From assembly GCF_020736845.1 (NCBI RefSeq), contig NZ_JAFFQR010000043.1:124001-188000 (forward strand): 64,000 nucleotides of DNA. Reading direction: 5' to 3'. Below the pieces are notes generated by a model. The model had not been told where the DNA came from. It was given only the letters and a program-made list of their open reading frames with translations, and did not search any database. This stretch comes from Paenibacillus farraposensis (GTDB lineage: Bacteria > Bacillota > Bacilli > Paenibacillales > Paenibacillaceae). This document shows positions 9,497-21,583 of the stretch, piece after piece (position 1 is the stretch's first letter; each line of letters opens with the position of its first letter). Made by a program: the position numbers and the translations under genes.

Positions 9497-9570
9497 AGTC
9501 CGGTGTAACTGGCGACAAAAGTGGGATTAACCACGATGGAGCATCGGATATACGGCCGGTCGCCTGGGCA
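9497..9570 (+). promoter_or_regulatory. ZTP (pfl) riboswitch aptamer
   Basis: All landmarks of the ZMP/ZTP aptamer are visible. P1 pairs TCCGGTG (9499-9505) with CATCGGA (9542-9548). The ACTGGCGA junction follows. P2 is GTGG (9521-9524) with CCAC (9531-9534). After a linker comes the conserved CGCCTGGGCA (9561-9570), whose CGCC can pair with GGCG (9511-9514) to form the pseudoknot. In Firmicutes this class senses folate/purine stress through ZMP/ZTP and often controls glyA, which lies two genes downstream. Confidence 0.93.
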
Positions 9571-9607
9571 AAGAGCAATTCCACATAGGTGTGGACTGCT
9601 CTTTTTT
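9571..9607 (+). terminator. Expression-platform terminator of the ZTP riboswitch
   Basis: AGAGCA (9572-9577) pairs with TGCTCT (9597-9602) and TCCACA with TGTGGA inside it, followed by a T run. It starts directly after the aptamer core, so ligand binding could prevent it and allow read-through into ywlG-glyA. Confidence 0.92.
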
Positions 9608-9785
9608 CGTATATAAACTATTCCGGTTCTTCTGCCACCTTCTGTGTGCTTCTATTTTTTCTGCTCGAAACCTGAATCATCGGCTATAATATAGTCAGGT
9701 TGTGATATCGGGAGAGAGTGTGTTGAACTTGAGGCATGTGACCGTGTCTGGTCTCTGGGGGACTGTTCAACCAAGGGAGGTTCCA
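9608..9785 (+). other. Leader between the riboswitch terminator and ywlG, with a possible second promoter
   Basis: It contains a TATAAT at 9685-9690 but only a poor -35 at the right distance. If active, this promoter would bypass the riboswitch. No gene is seen here. Confidence 0.35.
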
Positions 9786-10373
9786 ATGGCAGGACAATTG
9801 GATCGTGAGATTTCACTTGAAGCACAGACTGCTTCTGTCGTGCGGGAACTCGCAGAGGAGGCCAGTCTGAAGGCTGGCCATCTGCTGGTTGTTGGTGTGA
9901 GCACGAGTGAAGTGGCTGGAAGCCGGATTGGCACAGCGGGAGCGCTCGATGTGGCCCAGCAACTGCTGGCTGGAGTAGAATCCGTACGCAGAGAGTATGG
10001 CTTTGACGTGGCGTTTCAATGCTGTGAGCATCTGAACCGTGCGCTGGTCGTTGAGAGGGCTGTACTGGAGCGGCTGGGATTGATGGAAGTAGCAGCCGTT
10101 CCTGTACGCACGGCAGGTGGTTCTATGGCTGCGGCTGCCTATCGTTCACTGGACGACGCGTGCTTGGCGGCGAAAGTGCAGGCACATGCCGGGATAGACA
10201 TTGGTGAAACGCTAATTGGCATGCATCTGCGCCCGGTAGCTGTTCCGTTTCGTCCAGGCCTTCGCTGGATTGGCGAGGCACGTGTGACGGCTGCATTCAC
10301 GCGCCCGCCGCTGATTGGCGGACAACGGGCGGTATACACCCTTGAGCAAGAAGAAGGCGGAAGCTGTGACTAG
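9786..10373 (+). CDS. ywlG: YwlG/UPF0340 family protein (TIGR01440)
   Basis: A 195-residue soluble protein of unknown biochemical function, recognised by VVGVSTSEV, GSRIGT and the CCEHLNRALVVE motif with paired cysteines. ATG 9786 has AAGGGAGG close upstream; an in-frame GTG at 9702 would add 28 unconserved residues. It stands directly before glyA as in B. subtilis, and the two share the upstream ZTP riboswitch. That suggests a link to one-carbon or purine metabolism, which is inference only. Confidence 0.9.
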   Translation: MAGQLDREISLEAQTASVVRELAEEASLKAGHLLVVGVSTSEVAGSRIGTAGALDVAQQLLAGVESVRREYGFDVAFQCCEHLNRALVVERAVLERLGLMEVAAVPVRTAGGSMAAAAYRSLDDACLAAKVQAHAGIDIGETLIGMHLRPVAVPFRPGLRWIGEARVTAAFTRPPLIGGQRAVYTLEQEEGGSCD

Positions 10374-10376
10374 CAG

Positions 10377-10455
10377 TTGACATGGATTGTTTGTTTTGTA
10401 CTAGGCTTTTTTTGCATGGGTGATGAGGTACCCAACAGAGGAGCAAGCGCTTGCT
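10377..10455 (+). promoter_or_regulatory. Possible internal glyA promoter and AAGCGCTT palindrome (cre-like)
   Basis: TTGACA at 10377-10382 overlaps the end of ywlG and is followed 16 bases later by a weak TACTAG. A perfect 14-base dyad, AGCAAGCGCTTGCT, lies at 10442-10455. Its AAGCGCTT core resembles CcpA cre sites, though the outer bases deviate. glyA could therefore also be expressed independently of the riboswitch. Confidence 0.35.
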
Positions 10456-10496
10456 TGTATACCTAACAATTGACTATGGAGAGGGAGTAATCAATC

Positions 10497-11747
10497 ATGA
10501 TGGAACATCTGCGTAAAAGTGACCCGGCAGTACTGGAAGCAATGGGACTTGAACTGAAACGGCAACGCCACAATATTGAGCTGATTGCATCCGAGAACAT
10601 CGTCAGCGAAGCGGTTATGGAAGCGATGGGCTCCGTACTGACGAATAAATACGCTGAAGGTTATCCGGGCAAACGCTACTACGGTGGTTGTGAGCATGTA
10701 GATATCGTTGAAGACATTGCGCGTGACCGTGCTAAAGAACTGTTCGGTGCCGAGCATGCCAACGTGCAGGCTCACTCCGGAGCACAAGCCAATATGGCCG
10801 TGTATTTGGCAGCACTCAAATCCGGCGATACCGTACTGGGTATGAATTTGGCGCATGGCGGCCATTTGACGCACGGAAGTCCCGTTAACGCCTCCGGCTT
10901 GTTGTATAACTTTGTTGCCTATGGTGTACGCGAAGACAACTTCCGTATTGATTATGATGAAGTGCGCAAGGCAGCCTTCAAGCATCGCCCTCGTCTGATT
11001 GTAGCCGGAGCGAGCGCATATCCGCGTACCATTGATTTTGAAGCCTTTGCTTCCATCGCCAGCGATGTGGGTGCTCTATTTATGGTAGATATGGCACATA
11101 TCGCGGGCCTGGTAGCTGCGGGTATTCATCCTAACCCGGTTCCGCACGCTCAGTTTGTGACAACAACAACGCATAAAACGCTGCGCGGTCCGCGCGGAGG
11201 ATTGATTCTGACTCGCAAGGTGTGGGCGCAAGCGATTGACAAGGCGATTTTCCCGGGCATTCAGGGCGGTCCGCTAATGCATGTGATCGCGTCCAAAGCT
11301 GTTGCCTTGGGTGAAGCGCTCCAGCCTTCCTTCAAAACCTATGCCCAACAAGTAGTTCGCAATGCACAGGTGCTGGCTGAAACATTGCTGGCGGAAGGGA
11401 TCAACATTGTGTCTGGTGGTACAGATAATCACCTGATGCTGCTGGATACGCGCAGCTTGAACATCACGGGCAAAGAAGCGGAGCATGTATTGGATTCCGT
11501 GGGCATCACGGTGAATAAAAACGCGATTCCTTTCGACCCGACCAGTCCGTTTATTACCAGTGGTATTCGTATTGGTACCCCTGCTGCGACTTCCCGTGGT
11601 ATGGATGAAGAGGCTATGGTCAAAATCGGTAAAATCATTGCCGAAACGCTCAAGAATCCGAAGGATAGTACGGTATTGTCGAAAGCAAGCCAAGCGGTTG
11701 GCGAGCTGACTGAAAAATTCCCGATCTATCCTGGCATTCAATACTAA
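10497..11747 (+). CDS. glyA: Serine hydroxymethyltransferase
   Basis: A PLP enzyme that interconverts serine and glycine while charging tetrahydrofolate with a one-carbon unit in the cytoplasm. The PLP lysine is in [13 protein letters not shown], residue 227 from this start (226 from the second ATG). [22 protein letters not shown] and VDMAHIAGL are also family landmarks. Two ATGs are adjacent (10497, 10500) behind AGGGAG. The ZTP riboswitch about 0.9 kb upstream fits its role, since ZTP reports shortage of 10-formyl-THF. A terminator follows. Confidence 0.98.
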   Translation: MMEHLRKSDPAVLEAMGLELKRQRHNIELIASENIVSEAVMEAMGSVLTNKYAEGYPGKRYYGGCEHVDIVEDIARDRAKELFGAEHANVQAHSGAQANMAVYLAALKSGDTVLGMNLAHGGHLTHGSPVNASGLLYNFVAYGVREDNFRIDYDEVRKAAFKHRPRLIVAGASAYPRTIDFEAFASIASDVGALFMVDMAHIAGLVAAGIHPNPVPHAQFVTTTTHKTLRGPRGGLILTRKVWAQAIDKAIFPGIQGGPLMHVIASKAVALGEALQPSFKTYAQQVVRNAQVLAETLLAEGINIVSGGTDNHLMLLDTRSLNITGKEAEHVLDSVGITVNKNAIPFDPTSPFITSGIRIGTPAATSRGMDEEAMVKIGKIIAETLKNPKDSTVLSKASQAVGELTEKFPIYPGIQY

Positions 11748-11773
11748 TTCAATTAATCACCTATGTTAGGATA

Positions 11774-11817
11774 AGGCTGTCTTCCTTCCGTAAGCCGGAG
11801 GGAAAACAGCTTTTTTT
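11774..11817 (+). terminator. Rho-independent terminator after glyA
   Basis: aaggctgtcttccttccg (11774-11790) pairs with cggagggaaaacagc (11796-11810), followed by seven T. It ends the ywlG-glyA unit. Confidence 0.88.
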
Positions 11818-12198
11818 ACGACTCGAAAACTTATATTCAGGATAATAAGGGCTCAGATGGGAATAGCACCCATATTTTCAGAGGTGAGCCGGATTTTCGT
11901 CATACATTGCAAACAATGCATTTTTATGCCTAATATGATTGGCGGTTTGCTGTTTTGACAAAGGGGGACCATTCAAGTCGCTCGAGTCCGTATCGTTGGA
12001 CATATTTGGATATATATATAATGAAGCGTTTACAAATAATCGTCTTGGTTTGGGGACCGCCAAAGCCTTTTTTAATGGCTATTTCTATTTCTACTATGAC
12101 TAAGGTCACTTGTGAAAGGGGAGAAATATGTATTTTACTTTACATGTCTTTCCCTTGACAAAAGGTTACGGTGGCAGGTGTTAAATCAACCAAGGGGA
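11818..12198 (+). other. Gene-poor region upstream of upp with a nested stem-loop
   Basis: No convincing gene. At 11850-11890 GGCTCA pairs with TGAGCC around an inner ATGGG/CCCAT stem, without a T tract. TTGACA sequences occur at 11957 and 12155, and a TATAAT at about 12015, but none forms a well-spaced promoter. A short frame from ATG 12019 has no ribosome site. Confidence 0.4.
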
Positions 12199-12207
12199 TG
12201 TTATAAT
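12199..12207 (+). promoter_or_regulatory. Extended -10 promoter of upp
   Basis: TGTTATAAT, a perfect extended -10 identical to the one before prfA, about 135 bases before upp. Confidence 0.5.
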
Positions 12208-12341
12208 AAACAGGATTTACAGGCACGCACTGCATCTGTACTTATTTGGCTTGTACAAATAGGCTACATAGATCCTTTCCATTCAGAATGTTCGATATTC
12301 TTGGTGGAAGAACGTGACGATAATACCGGAGGGAGTATATC

Positions 12342-12971
12342 ATGGCAAAACTGGTGGTTTGTGATCACCCTTTGATCCAACACAAACTTACATTTATCCG
12401 CGATGTGCGGACCAACACCAAGGATTTTCGCGAGCTCGTGGATGAAGTCGCAACTTTGATGGCTTATGAAATTACACGGGATATCCCACTCGAAAGCATT
12501 ACGGTGCAAACACCGGTTGCTGAAACAGAAGGTAAAGTAATTTCTGGACGTATGCTGGGACTCATTCCGATTTTACGCGCAGGTTTGGGTATGCTAGATG
12601 GTGTCGTAAAGCTGCTGCCAGCCGCAAAGGTAGGCCATGTAGGGCTATTCCGTGACCCTAAAACATTGCAACCTGTGGAATACTACACGAAGCTGCCTAC
12701 AGATGTGACTGAACGTGAGTTGATTGTCATTGACCCTATGCTGGCTACAGGGGGATCTGCGATTGCGGCTATTGATGTGTTGAAAAAGAGAGGTTGTACG
12801 CAAATTAAAATGATGAATCTGATTGCTGCTCCTGAAGGAGTCAAAGCTGTACAAGATGCGCATCCTGATGTAGACATTTATGTGGCTGCACTGGACGAGC
12901 GTCTGGATGAGCATGGCTATATCGTTCCAGGGCTTGGTGATGCGGGAGACCGCTTGTACGGAACCAAGTAG
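12342..12971 (+). CDS. upp: Uracil phosphoribosyltransferase
   Basis: Converts uracil and PRPP to UMP in pyrimidine salvage. The PRPP-binding loop [10 protein letters not shown] and the uracil-binding C-terminal region around [16 protein letters not shown] are intact. Its 209 residues match the family length. ATG 12342 has a GGAGGGAG ribosome site. It follows glyA as in B. subtilis. Confidence 0.98.
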   Translation: MAKLVVCDHPLIQHKLTFIRDVRTNTKDFRELVDEVATLMAYEITRDIPLESITVQTPVAETEGKVISGRMLGLIPILRAGLGMLDGVVKLLPAAKVGHVGLFRDPKTLQPVEYYTKLPTDVTERELIVIDPMLATGGSAIAAIDVLKKRGCTQIKMMNLIAAPEGVKAVQDAHPDVDIYVAALDERLDEHGYIVPGLGDAGDRLYGTK

Positions 12972-13079
12972 ACCGCCTTTGGCGTTTCAGCGAAATTAAC
13001 GGACGTTGCGGGCACATCGTTTTCGTATAAGGGAGATCTGTGAGCCGGACGTTTATTATGAAAAGGAGTTCAACACAAA

Positions 13080-14249
13080 ATGTCCAAAATCAAAGTAATG
13101 ACCATTTTTGGTGTACGTCCGGAAGCGATTAAAATGGCTCCTCTCATTCTGGAGCTTCAGCGTCATCCGGAGCATATCGAATCCGTGGTATGCGTTACAG
13201 CTCAGCATCGCCAAATGCTTGATCAGGTTCTGGAAGTCTTTAATATTCAGCCAGACTATGATCTGGACGTGATGAAAGACCGTCAGACACTCAACGAAAT
13301 TTCCATACGTGTACTTCAGGGGCTGGAACCTGTACTGCGCGAGGCCAAGCCCGATATCGTACTGGTTCACGGCGATACGCTGACTACCTTCCTGGCCAGC
13401 TATGCAGCCTTTATGCAGCAAATTGAAGTAGGACATGTGGAAGCCGGCCTGCGGACATGGAATAAGCTTTCTCCATACCCTGAGGAAATGAACCGTCAGC
13501 TCACAGGCGTGCTATCTGACCTGCATTTCTCGCCGACTTCTTTATCGGCTGGGAATTTGAGAAAGGAAAATAAGCCGGAATCGCGAATATATGTAACAGG
13601 CAATACGGTGACGGATGTATTTCAGTATACGGTCCGCCAGGATTACGAGCACCCGGTACTCGATTGGGCTCAAGGCAAACGCTTGATTCTAATGACAGCA
13701 CACCGCCGGGAGTCCCAGGGAGAGCCGCATCGTCAAATTTTTAACGCGATCAAACGGATCGCGGACGAGTTTGAGGATATCGCCATCGTGTATCCGGTTC
13801 ATCCAAGTCCGGCTGTAAAGGAGCCTGCATTTGAGATTTTAGGCAATCATCCACGCATTCAGCTGATTGATCCGCTGGACGTTGTGGATCTGCACAATTT
13901 TTATCCGCACACGCATCTGATTCTTACGGATTCCGGCGGCCTTCAGGAAGAAGCGCCTTCGTTCGGAGTACCTGTACTGGTACTGCGTGATACGACCGAA
14001 AGACCGGAAGGCATTGAGGCGGGCACATTGGAATTGGTGGGTACAGGTGAAGAAAATGTCTATAATCGTACAAAGGCGCTCTTGACCGATTCCGCATTGT
14101 ATGAATCTATGAGTCAAGCGGCGAATCCTTACGGTGATGGACAAGCGTCGGTAAGAATTGTCAATGCGATTTTGCACCATTATGGGGTAAAATCTGAACG
14201 TCCTGAGGAATTTCACACAATGTTCACAAAAGGTGTTCGTACAATATAA
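13080..14249 (+). CDS. mnaA: UDP-N-acetylglucosamine 2-epimerase (non-hydrolysing)
   Basis: Interconverts UDP-GlcNAc and UDP-ManNAc in the cytoplasm, supplying ManNAc for wall polymers. Family landmarks are FGVRPEAIKMAPL at the N-terminus, HVEAGLRTW, LMTAHRRES, and the C-terminal LTDSGGLQEEAPSFG nucleotide-binding region. Start ATG 13080 follows AAAAGGAG. The likely users, tagA and tagO, lie about 23 kb downstream. Here it sits between upp and the atp operon. Confidence 0.95.
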   Translation: MSKIKVMTIFGVRPEAIKMAPLILELQRHPEHIESVVCVTAQHRQMLDQVLEVFNIQPDYDLDVMKDRQTLNEISIRVLQGLEPVLREAKPDIVLVHGDTLTTFLASYAAFMQQIEVGHVEAGLRTWNKLSPYPEEMNRQLTGVLSDLHFSPTSLSAGNLRKENKPESRIYVTGNTVTDVFQYTVRQDYEHPVLDWAQGKRLILMTAHRRESQGEPHRQIFNAIKRIADEFEDIAIVYPVHPSPAVKEPAFEILGNHPRIQLIDPLDVVDLHNFYPHTHLILTDSGGLQEEAPSFGVPVLVLRDTTERPEGIEAGTLELVGTGEENVYNRTKALLTDSALYESMSQAANPYGDGQASVRIVNAILHHYGVKSERPEEFHTMFTKGVRTI

Positions 14250-14270
14250 TTATCTTCTAAAAGGCAAGCA

Positions 14271-14285
14271 TACAGTTAAACTGTA
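14271..14285. repeat. 15-base palindrome upstream of the atp promoter
   Basis: TACAGTT-A-AACTGTA, a perfect dyad about 76 bases before the atp -35. No T tract follows, so it is not a terminator. It could be an operator. Confidence 0.35.
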
Positions 14286-14361
14286 CGGTTACCAAGGGAT
14301 ACAGCATTTTCAGGTGCTTTGTCGACTGATTTTTATACTTTAGAACACTAAAATCTCTCAA

Positions 14362-14391
14362 TTGACAAAGCATCTTATATTTAAGTAAAAT
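14362..14391 (+). promoter_or_regulatory. Sigma-A promoter of the ATP synthase operon
   Basis: TTGACA (14362-14367), 18 bases, TAAAAT (14386-14391). It lies 30 bases before the first gene of the operon. Confidence 0.75.
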
Positions 14392-14421
14392 GGACTGGAA
14401 TTACAGGGGTGACATGGAAAA

Positions 14422-14676
14422 GTGGCCAAACCTTCCAAGCAAAATAACGACCGAAATAACACCAGAAATGCCTTTAAGGCAATAGGACTGGTGAGCGCTA
14501 TCGGCATTGATTTGACGGTATGCACACTGGGTGGTTTCTATGCCGGAAAATGGCTGGACGCCAAACTTGGTGGCTCCGGAATATGGACTGGCGTAAGCGT
14601 TCTCGCAGGCTTGGTTGTAGGCGCATTAAGTATTGCCCTTGTGATCGGAAAGGTATTGAGGGATAACCATGAATGA
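14422..14676 (+). CDS. atpZ: AtpZ/AtpI-family small membrane protein
   Basis: An 84-residue protein with a short basic, Asn-rich N-terminus and two hydrophobic segments with a Gly-rich turn (TLGGFYAGKWLD). It matches the AtpZ group, described as partner of AtpI in ion supply or assembly of F1Fo. The GTG start follows a GGGGTGA ribosome site. It overlaps the next gene by 8 bases, which indicates translational coupling. Confidence 0.8.
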   Translation: MAKPSKQNNDRNNTRNAFKAIGLVSAIGIDLTVCTLGGFYAGKWLDAKLGGSGIWTGVSVLAGLVVGALSIALVIGKVLRDNHE

Positions 14677-15049
14677 GATGACCCGTATGCAAAAAATGTT
14701 ATGGATCGTAGCGCTTATAATTATGGCTCTGTGTTTCCTGGTCTCCGCCTTCATGCCCCAACATCGTGACATTGTTCACGGAATCATTCTGGGAACAGGA
14801 GTAAGCTGTCTAAATGTAATATATATGGTCTACAAAATTCGACAGGTTGCAAGTGCGGCCGCCGGCGAAAGAAAGAAGAGAGTCGTAGGCATTGGCTTTG
14901 GCGTTCGATTGGGAACCTCTATTTTGGCAGTGCTACTGGCCATAAAATTTCCGGCCTATTTCCATGTGATCGCTGTAATGGCGAGCCTGGTGACCGGGCA
15001 ATTTCTTCTTTTAATCATAGGCATCATATTCGCGCTTCAGGAAAAATGA
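14669..15049 (+). CDS. atpI: ATP synthase subunit I
   Basis: A 126-residue protein with four predicted membrane segments, in the position where AtpI always lies ahead of atpB. AtpI helps assemble the c-ring. The sequence is poorly conserved, so the call rests on topology and context. Its ATG lies inside the end of atpZ, behind TTGAGGG. Confidence 0.85.
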   Translation: MNEMTRMQKMLWIVALIIMALCFLVSAFMPQHRDIVHGIILGTGVSCLNVIYMVYKIRQVASAAAGERKKRVVGIGFGVRLGTSILAVLLAIKFPAYFHVIAVMASLVTGQFLLLIIGIIFALQEK

Positions 15050-15078
15050 TGGCTCAGCTGAGAAAGGGGTGAGAAAAC

Positions 15079-15903
15079 ATGTTGCATGAATCACCGATTA
15101 TCCAATTGGGCGGGTTGAACATTGACTTGTCCGTCATTATTATGCTGGTTGTGACCTGCGCCATTGTGTTTGGACTGGCTTTTGCCGCAACGCGTAATTT
15201 GTCTGTTGAGAATCCGGGCAAGCTGCAAAACTTTTTGGAATGGGTTGTCGAGTTCGTTCAAGGACTCATATCCAGTACGATGGATTTGAAAAAAGGGAAG
15301 CCATTTCTTTCTTTAGGGATGACGCTGATCATGTTCATTTTCGTCGGGAATATGCTGGGGCTGCCGTTCGGGATTGTGACTGAATTTGATAATGTGCAAA
15401 GCGCACAGGTATTTGGACATGACATCGTTACGGTCAAAGAAGCATTAGAGCAAGCACAGGCGACTCATCCGGGCGAAGCCGCTCATGTAGGTGTCAACTG
15501 GTGGAAATCACCTACCGCAGATGCAGGGGTGTCTATCGGACTAGCATTGATGATCTTTGTCCTGGTTCACTTCCTGGGAATCTTCCGTAACACCAAGGCA
15601 TACTTCAAGCATTACGTTCAGCCATTTCCTTTCTTCCTGCCAATTAACATCATTGAGCAGTTTTCAAAACTGTTGACACATGGTATGCGTCTGTTCGGTA
15701 ATATTTTCGCAGGCGAGGTTCTAATCAGTGTCCTTTTGAAATTGACAGCACTTGGTGTGGGAGGGTGGATCGCTTCCGTTTTGGGACTCGTTGTCTGGCA
15801 AGGATTCAGTATTTTTGTCGGCAGCATTCAGGCGTTCGTCTTTACTATTTTGACGTTCGTATATATCTCCCAGTCCATTGATACACATGAAGAAGAGCAT
15901 TAG
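15079..15903 (+). CDS. atpB: ATP synthase subunit a
   Basis: The membrane stator channel of Fo. The essential Arg is in THGMRLFGNIFAGE, and the last helix holds QAFVFTILTFVYISQSIDTH. The 274-residue protein has five to six membrane segments. AAGGGGTGAG precedes its ATG. It is part of the standard order atpB-E-F-H-A-G-D-C. Confidence 0.98.
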   Translation: MLHESPIIQLGGLNIDLSVIIMLVVTCAIVFGLAFAATRNLSVENPGKLQNFLEWVVEFVQGLISSTMDLKKGKPFLSLGMTLIMFIFVGNMLGLPFGIVTEFDNVQSAQVFGHDIVTVKEALEQAQATHPGEAAHVGVNWWKSPTADAGVSIGLALMIFVLVHFLGIFRNTKAYFKHYVQPFPFFLPINIIEQFSKLLTHGMRLFGNIFAGEVLISVLLKLTALGVGGWIASVLGLVVWQGFSIFVGSIQAFVFTILTFVYISQSIDTHEEEH

Positions 15904-15993
15904 TAATCTTATTTTCCGGTTTTTAAGTTAAGTTCAGGAGTTCGCTTCGCTCTTAACTGCAAATACATGTAAAACACAAATACACATCACTAA

Positions 15994-16233
<240 letters not shown>

Positions 16234-16250
16234 TTGAATGGAAGCAAGGT

Positions 16251-16290
16251 TTGGCGGGGAAGGCACAGCCATCCGCGCCTTCTTTGTTCG
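16251..16290 (+). other. Intercistronic hairpin after atpE
   Basis: GAAGGC (16259-16264) pairs with GCCTTC (16277-16282), with a weak T-containing tail. It may partly attenuate transcription or protect the atpE mRNA 3' end so that subunit c exceeds downstream subunits. Confidence 0.45.
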
Positions 16291-16342
16291 TTTGAACATG
16301 AAAGATCCAGAACCGACGTTCACCGGAAAGGAGTGACTTCAA

Positions 16343-16831
16343 TTGCATTTAAATTGGACAAGTATCGTGTTTACTATCATTGCATTTTTGATCTTGTACT
16401 GGTTGCTGACTCGTTATGCATTCGGCCCTCTTTTTTCAGTTATGGAGAAGCGGCGTGAGCTTGTTTTAAAGCAAATGAGTGAAGCGGCAGAAACCCGTGA
16501 ACAGGCTGCGGCTTTTGTTGAGGAGCAAAAACAGGCTCTCCAGCAAGCGCGTAAGGAAGCCTACGATATCATAGAGCAATCGAAACAAACAGGTAACAAA
16601 CAAGCGGAGCAAATTATTATTCAAGCTAAAGACGAAGCGGCTCGCCTGAAAGATGAAGCTGTTCGTGAAATCACAAGCGAGCGCAATAAGGCAGTTGCCG
16701 AACTGCGCAGCGAAGTGGGGAAAGCTTCGGTACAAATTGCTTCCAAATTGCTTCAAAAAGAAATCAAGGAAGACCAAGTCCAAGGAGAGCTTGTCGACCA
16801 GTACCTTAAAGAGGTAGGAGGCAAAGCATGA
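16343..16831 (+). CDS. atpF: ATP synthase subunit b
   Basis: Peripheral stalk subunit: one N-terminal membrane helix (about residues 8-27), then a long charged coiled coil rich in Ala, Glu, Lys and Gln. It has 162 residues. The start is TTG 16343, supported by AAAGGAGTG at the right distance and by the fact that no ATG allows the membrane helix. It overlaps atpH by 4 bases. Confidence 0.95.
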   Translation: MHLNWTSIVFTIIAFLILYWLLTRYAFGPLFSVMEKRRELVLKQMSEAAETREQAAAFVEEQKQALQQARKEAYDIIEQSKQTGNKQAEQIIIQAKDEAARLKDEAVREITSERNKAVAELRSEVGKASVQIASKLLQKEIKEDQVQGELVDQYLKEVGGKA

Positions 16832-17373
16832 GCCAGGATACGGTAGTTGCCAAACGGTATGCGAAGGCTTTGTTTGAAGTGGCAGAGCGGGAGCAGACCA
16901 TTATGGAGACCGAGCAGGAACTGCGTGCATTTGTAGGGGCTGTTTCGGGAGATGCTGAAATCCGTAAGTTCATTAATTCTCCTAACATTACGGAAGAGGT
17001 CAAGCTTCAGGTTCTGGCCAACAGTTTTGAAGGCAAGATATCTGCCCCGCTGATTAACACAATCAAGCTGTTGATTCAGCGGAGCAGATCAGATTTGTTG
17101 GAAGCTCTCCTTGCCGGATATCTTGAGATTCAGGAGTACAAGCTGGGGCTGGCGCATGCAAAGGTGTATTCCACTTATGCGCTCAGTGAGCAGGAAAAAG
17201 CAACGGTAGCCGAGGAATTCGGAGCCCGTGAACATAAAACAATCCGTGTGGAAAATATAGTGGACCCAAGTCTGCTGGGCGGATTAAAAGTGGTTATCGG
17301 CGATACACTGTACGACGGCAGTCTGGCCGGCAAACTGGATCGTCTTGAGAAATCCTTTAACAGACGAGTATAG
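16828..17373 (+). CDS. atpH: ATP synthase subunit delta
   Basis: Connects the b stalk to the top of F1. The 181-residue protein has VVAKRYAKALFEVA at the N-terminus and the C-terminal LLGGLKVVIGDTLYDGSLAGKLDRL, both typical. ATGA overlaps the atpF stop. Confidence 0.96.
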   Translation: MSQDTVVAKRYAKALFEVAEREQTIMETEQELRAFVGAVSGDAEIRKFINSPNITEEVKLQVLANSFEGKISAPLINTIKLLIQRSRSDLLEALLAGYLEIQEYKLGLAHAKVYSTYALSEQEKATVAEEFGAREHKTIRVENIVDPSLLGGLKVVIGDTLYDGSLAGKLDRLEKSFNRRV

Positions 17374-17386
17374 AAGATAGGGGTGA

Positions 17387-18907
<1,521 letters not shown>

Positions 18908-18917
18908 TACGTGAATT

Positions 18918-19005
18918 TGCCTGTTTATGACGAAAAATGTTCTAAGGAAGCGTGCCTTCGGGCTTTGGCTTCCTTGGCATGTTTTACCCTCCATAACAGG
19001 CCCTT
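18918..19005. repeat. Long imperfect palindrome between atpA and atpG
   Basis: The inner arms AAGGAAGC (18944-18951) and GCTTCCTT (18968-18975) are perfect. Outer arms CCTGTTTATG (18920-18929) and CATAACAGG (18992-19000) continue the pairing with mismatches. The 219-base gap is the longest inside the atp operon. No T tract follows, so an mRNA-stability element or an inserted short repeat is more likely than a terminator. Confidence 0.5.
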
Positions 19006-19126
19006 TAACATATGTCCGACTGGACTAGAATGTTACGAAACAGAAACAGCTTTGAATCTCTCAAAACTATAGGAATTGCTTACGAAGTTAGCTTTGGCAT
19101 GGTCAAAGCTTGAAGGTGGTGAAATC

Positions 19127-19993
19127 ATGGCAAAAGGTATGCGCGAGATTAAACGTCAGATTAAAAGTGTGCAGAGTACGAAGCAAATTACGAAAGCGAT
19201 GGAAATGGTCGCTGCATCCAAGCTGAGAAGAGCTCAGGAAAAAGCGGAGTCGGCTCGTCCTTACGCGGAAAAGCTCAAGGAAGTCGTAAGCAGCATTGCT
19301 TCTGGATCGAACAATGTCAAGCATCCAATGCTGGAGACACGTCCGGTTAAGAAGACGGCTTATCTGATTATCACATCTGATCGTGGTCTGGCTGGTGGTT
19401 ATAACGCCAATATTTTGCGGCAGGTTACACAGACGATTGCCGAACGTCACCGTTCACACGATGAATTTGTGATTTTCATCATCGGACGAAAAGGACGCGA
19501 TTATTTCAGACGTCGTGAGTTTCCTATTGCAGAGACAGTAACTGATTTGTCGGATACGCCTGCTTTTGCAGATATCAAAACGATTGCAAGCAAGGCTGTA
19601 CAGGGCTTTGAACTCAAAGAATTTGATGAGCTGTATCTATGCTACAACCGCTTTGTTAACGCACTGACTCAAATTCCTACCGTTGACCGCTTGTTGCCTA
19701 TGGCAACACCAGAATCGGCTGCAGCTTCATCCTCGATAAACTATGAGTATGAGCCTTCGCCAGAAGGAGTGCTGGAGGTACTGTTGCCGCGTTATGCAGA
19801 AACGCTCATCTACGGCGCTTTGCTGGACGGCAAGGCAAGTGAGTTGGGAGCAAAAATGACGGCGATGGGGGCTGCTACCAAAAATGCTACCAAGCTGATT
19901 GGTGAACTGTCGCTAACCTATAACCGTGCTCGTCAAGCGGCTATTACCCAGGAAATTACGGAAATTGTGGCAGGGGCAAATGCTCAGTCTTAA
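19127..19993 (+). CDS. atpG: ATP synthase subunit gamma
   Basis: Central rotor shaft, 288 residues. The N-terminus MAKGMREIKRQIKSVQSTKQ and the C-terminal helix LSLTYNRARQAAITQEI are diagnostic. ATG 19127 has AAGGTGGTGA just upstream; an in-frame TTG at 19076 would add 17 unconserved residues. Confidence 0.97.
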   Translation: MAKGMREIKRQIKSVQSTKQITKAMEMVAASKLRRAQEKAESARPYAEKLKEVVSSIASGSNNVKHPMLETRPVKKTAYLIITSDRGLAGGYNANILRQVTQTIAERHRSHDEFVIFIIGRKGRDYFRRREFPIAETVTDLSDTPAFADIKTIASKAVQGFELKEFDELYLCYNRFVNALTQIPTVDRLLPMATPESAAASSSINYEYEPSPEGVLEVLLPRYAETLIYGALLDGKASELGAKMTAMGAATKNATKLIGELSLTYNRARQAAITQEITEIVAGANAQS

Positions 19994-20097
19994 GGAGCTT
20001 TTGCAAACTGCTGTATAGCAGAGCCTATATTAATATGAACATTTGCGGGCGCAAAACAAATCAGAGTTGTTCGGATTGCGGCTATGCAAGCTTGTAG

Positions 20098-21513
<1,416 letters not shown>

Positions 21514-21583
21514 GCATACAGGCACCGAATAGCCTAGCCTTACGAAGTGAGCTGTTCGCGGACAGCTTTCAGGAGGGATTCAA

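Noticed and set aside
11955-12158. Short frame upstream of upp
   Set aside because: No ribosome site, no motif, composition like intergenic DNA.
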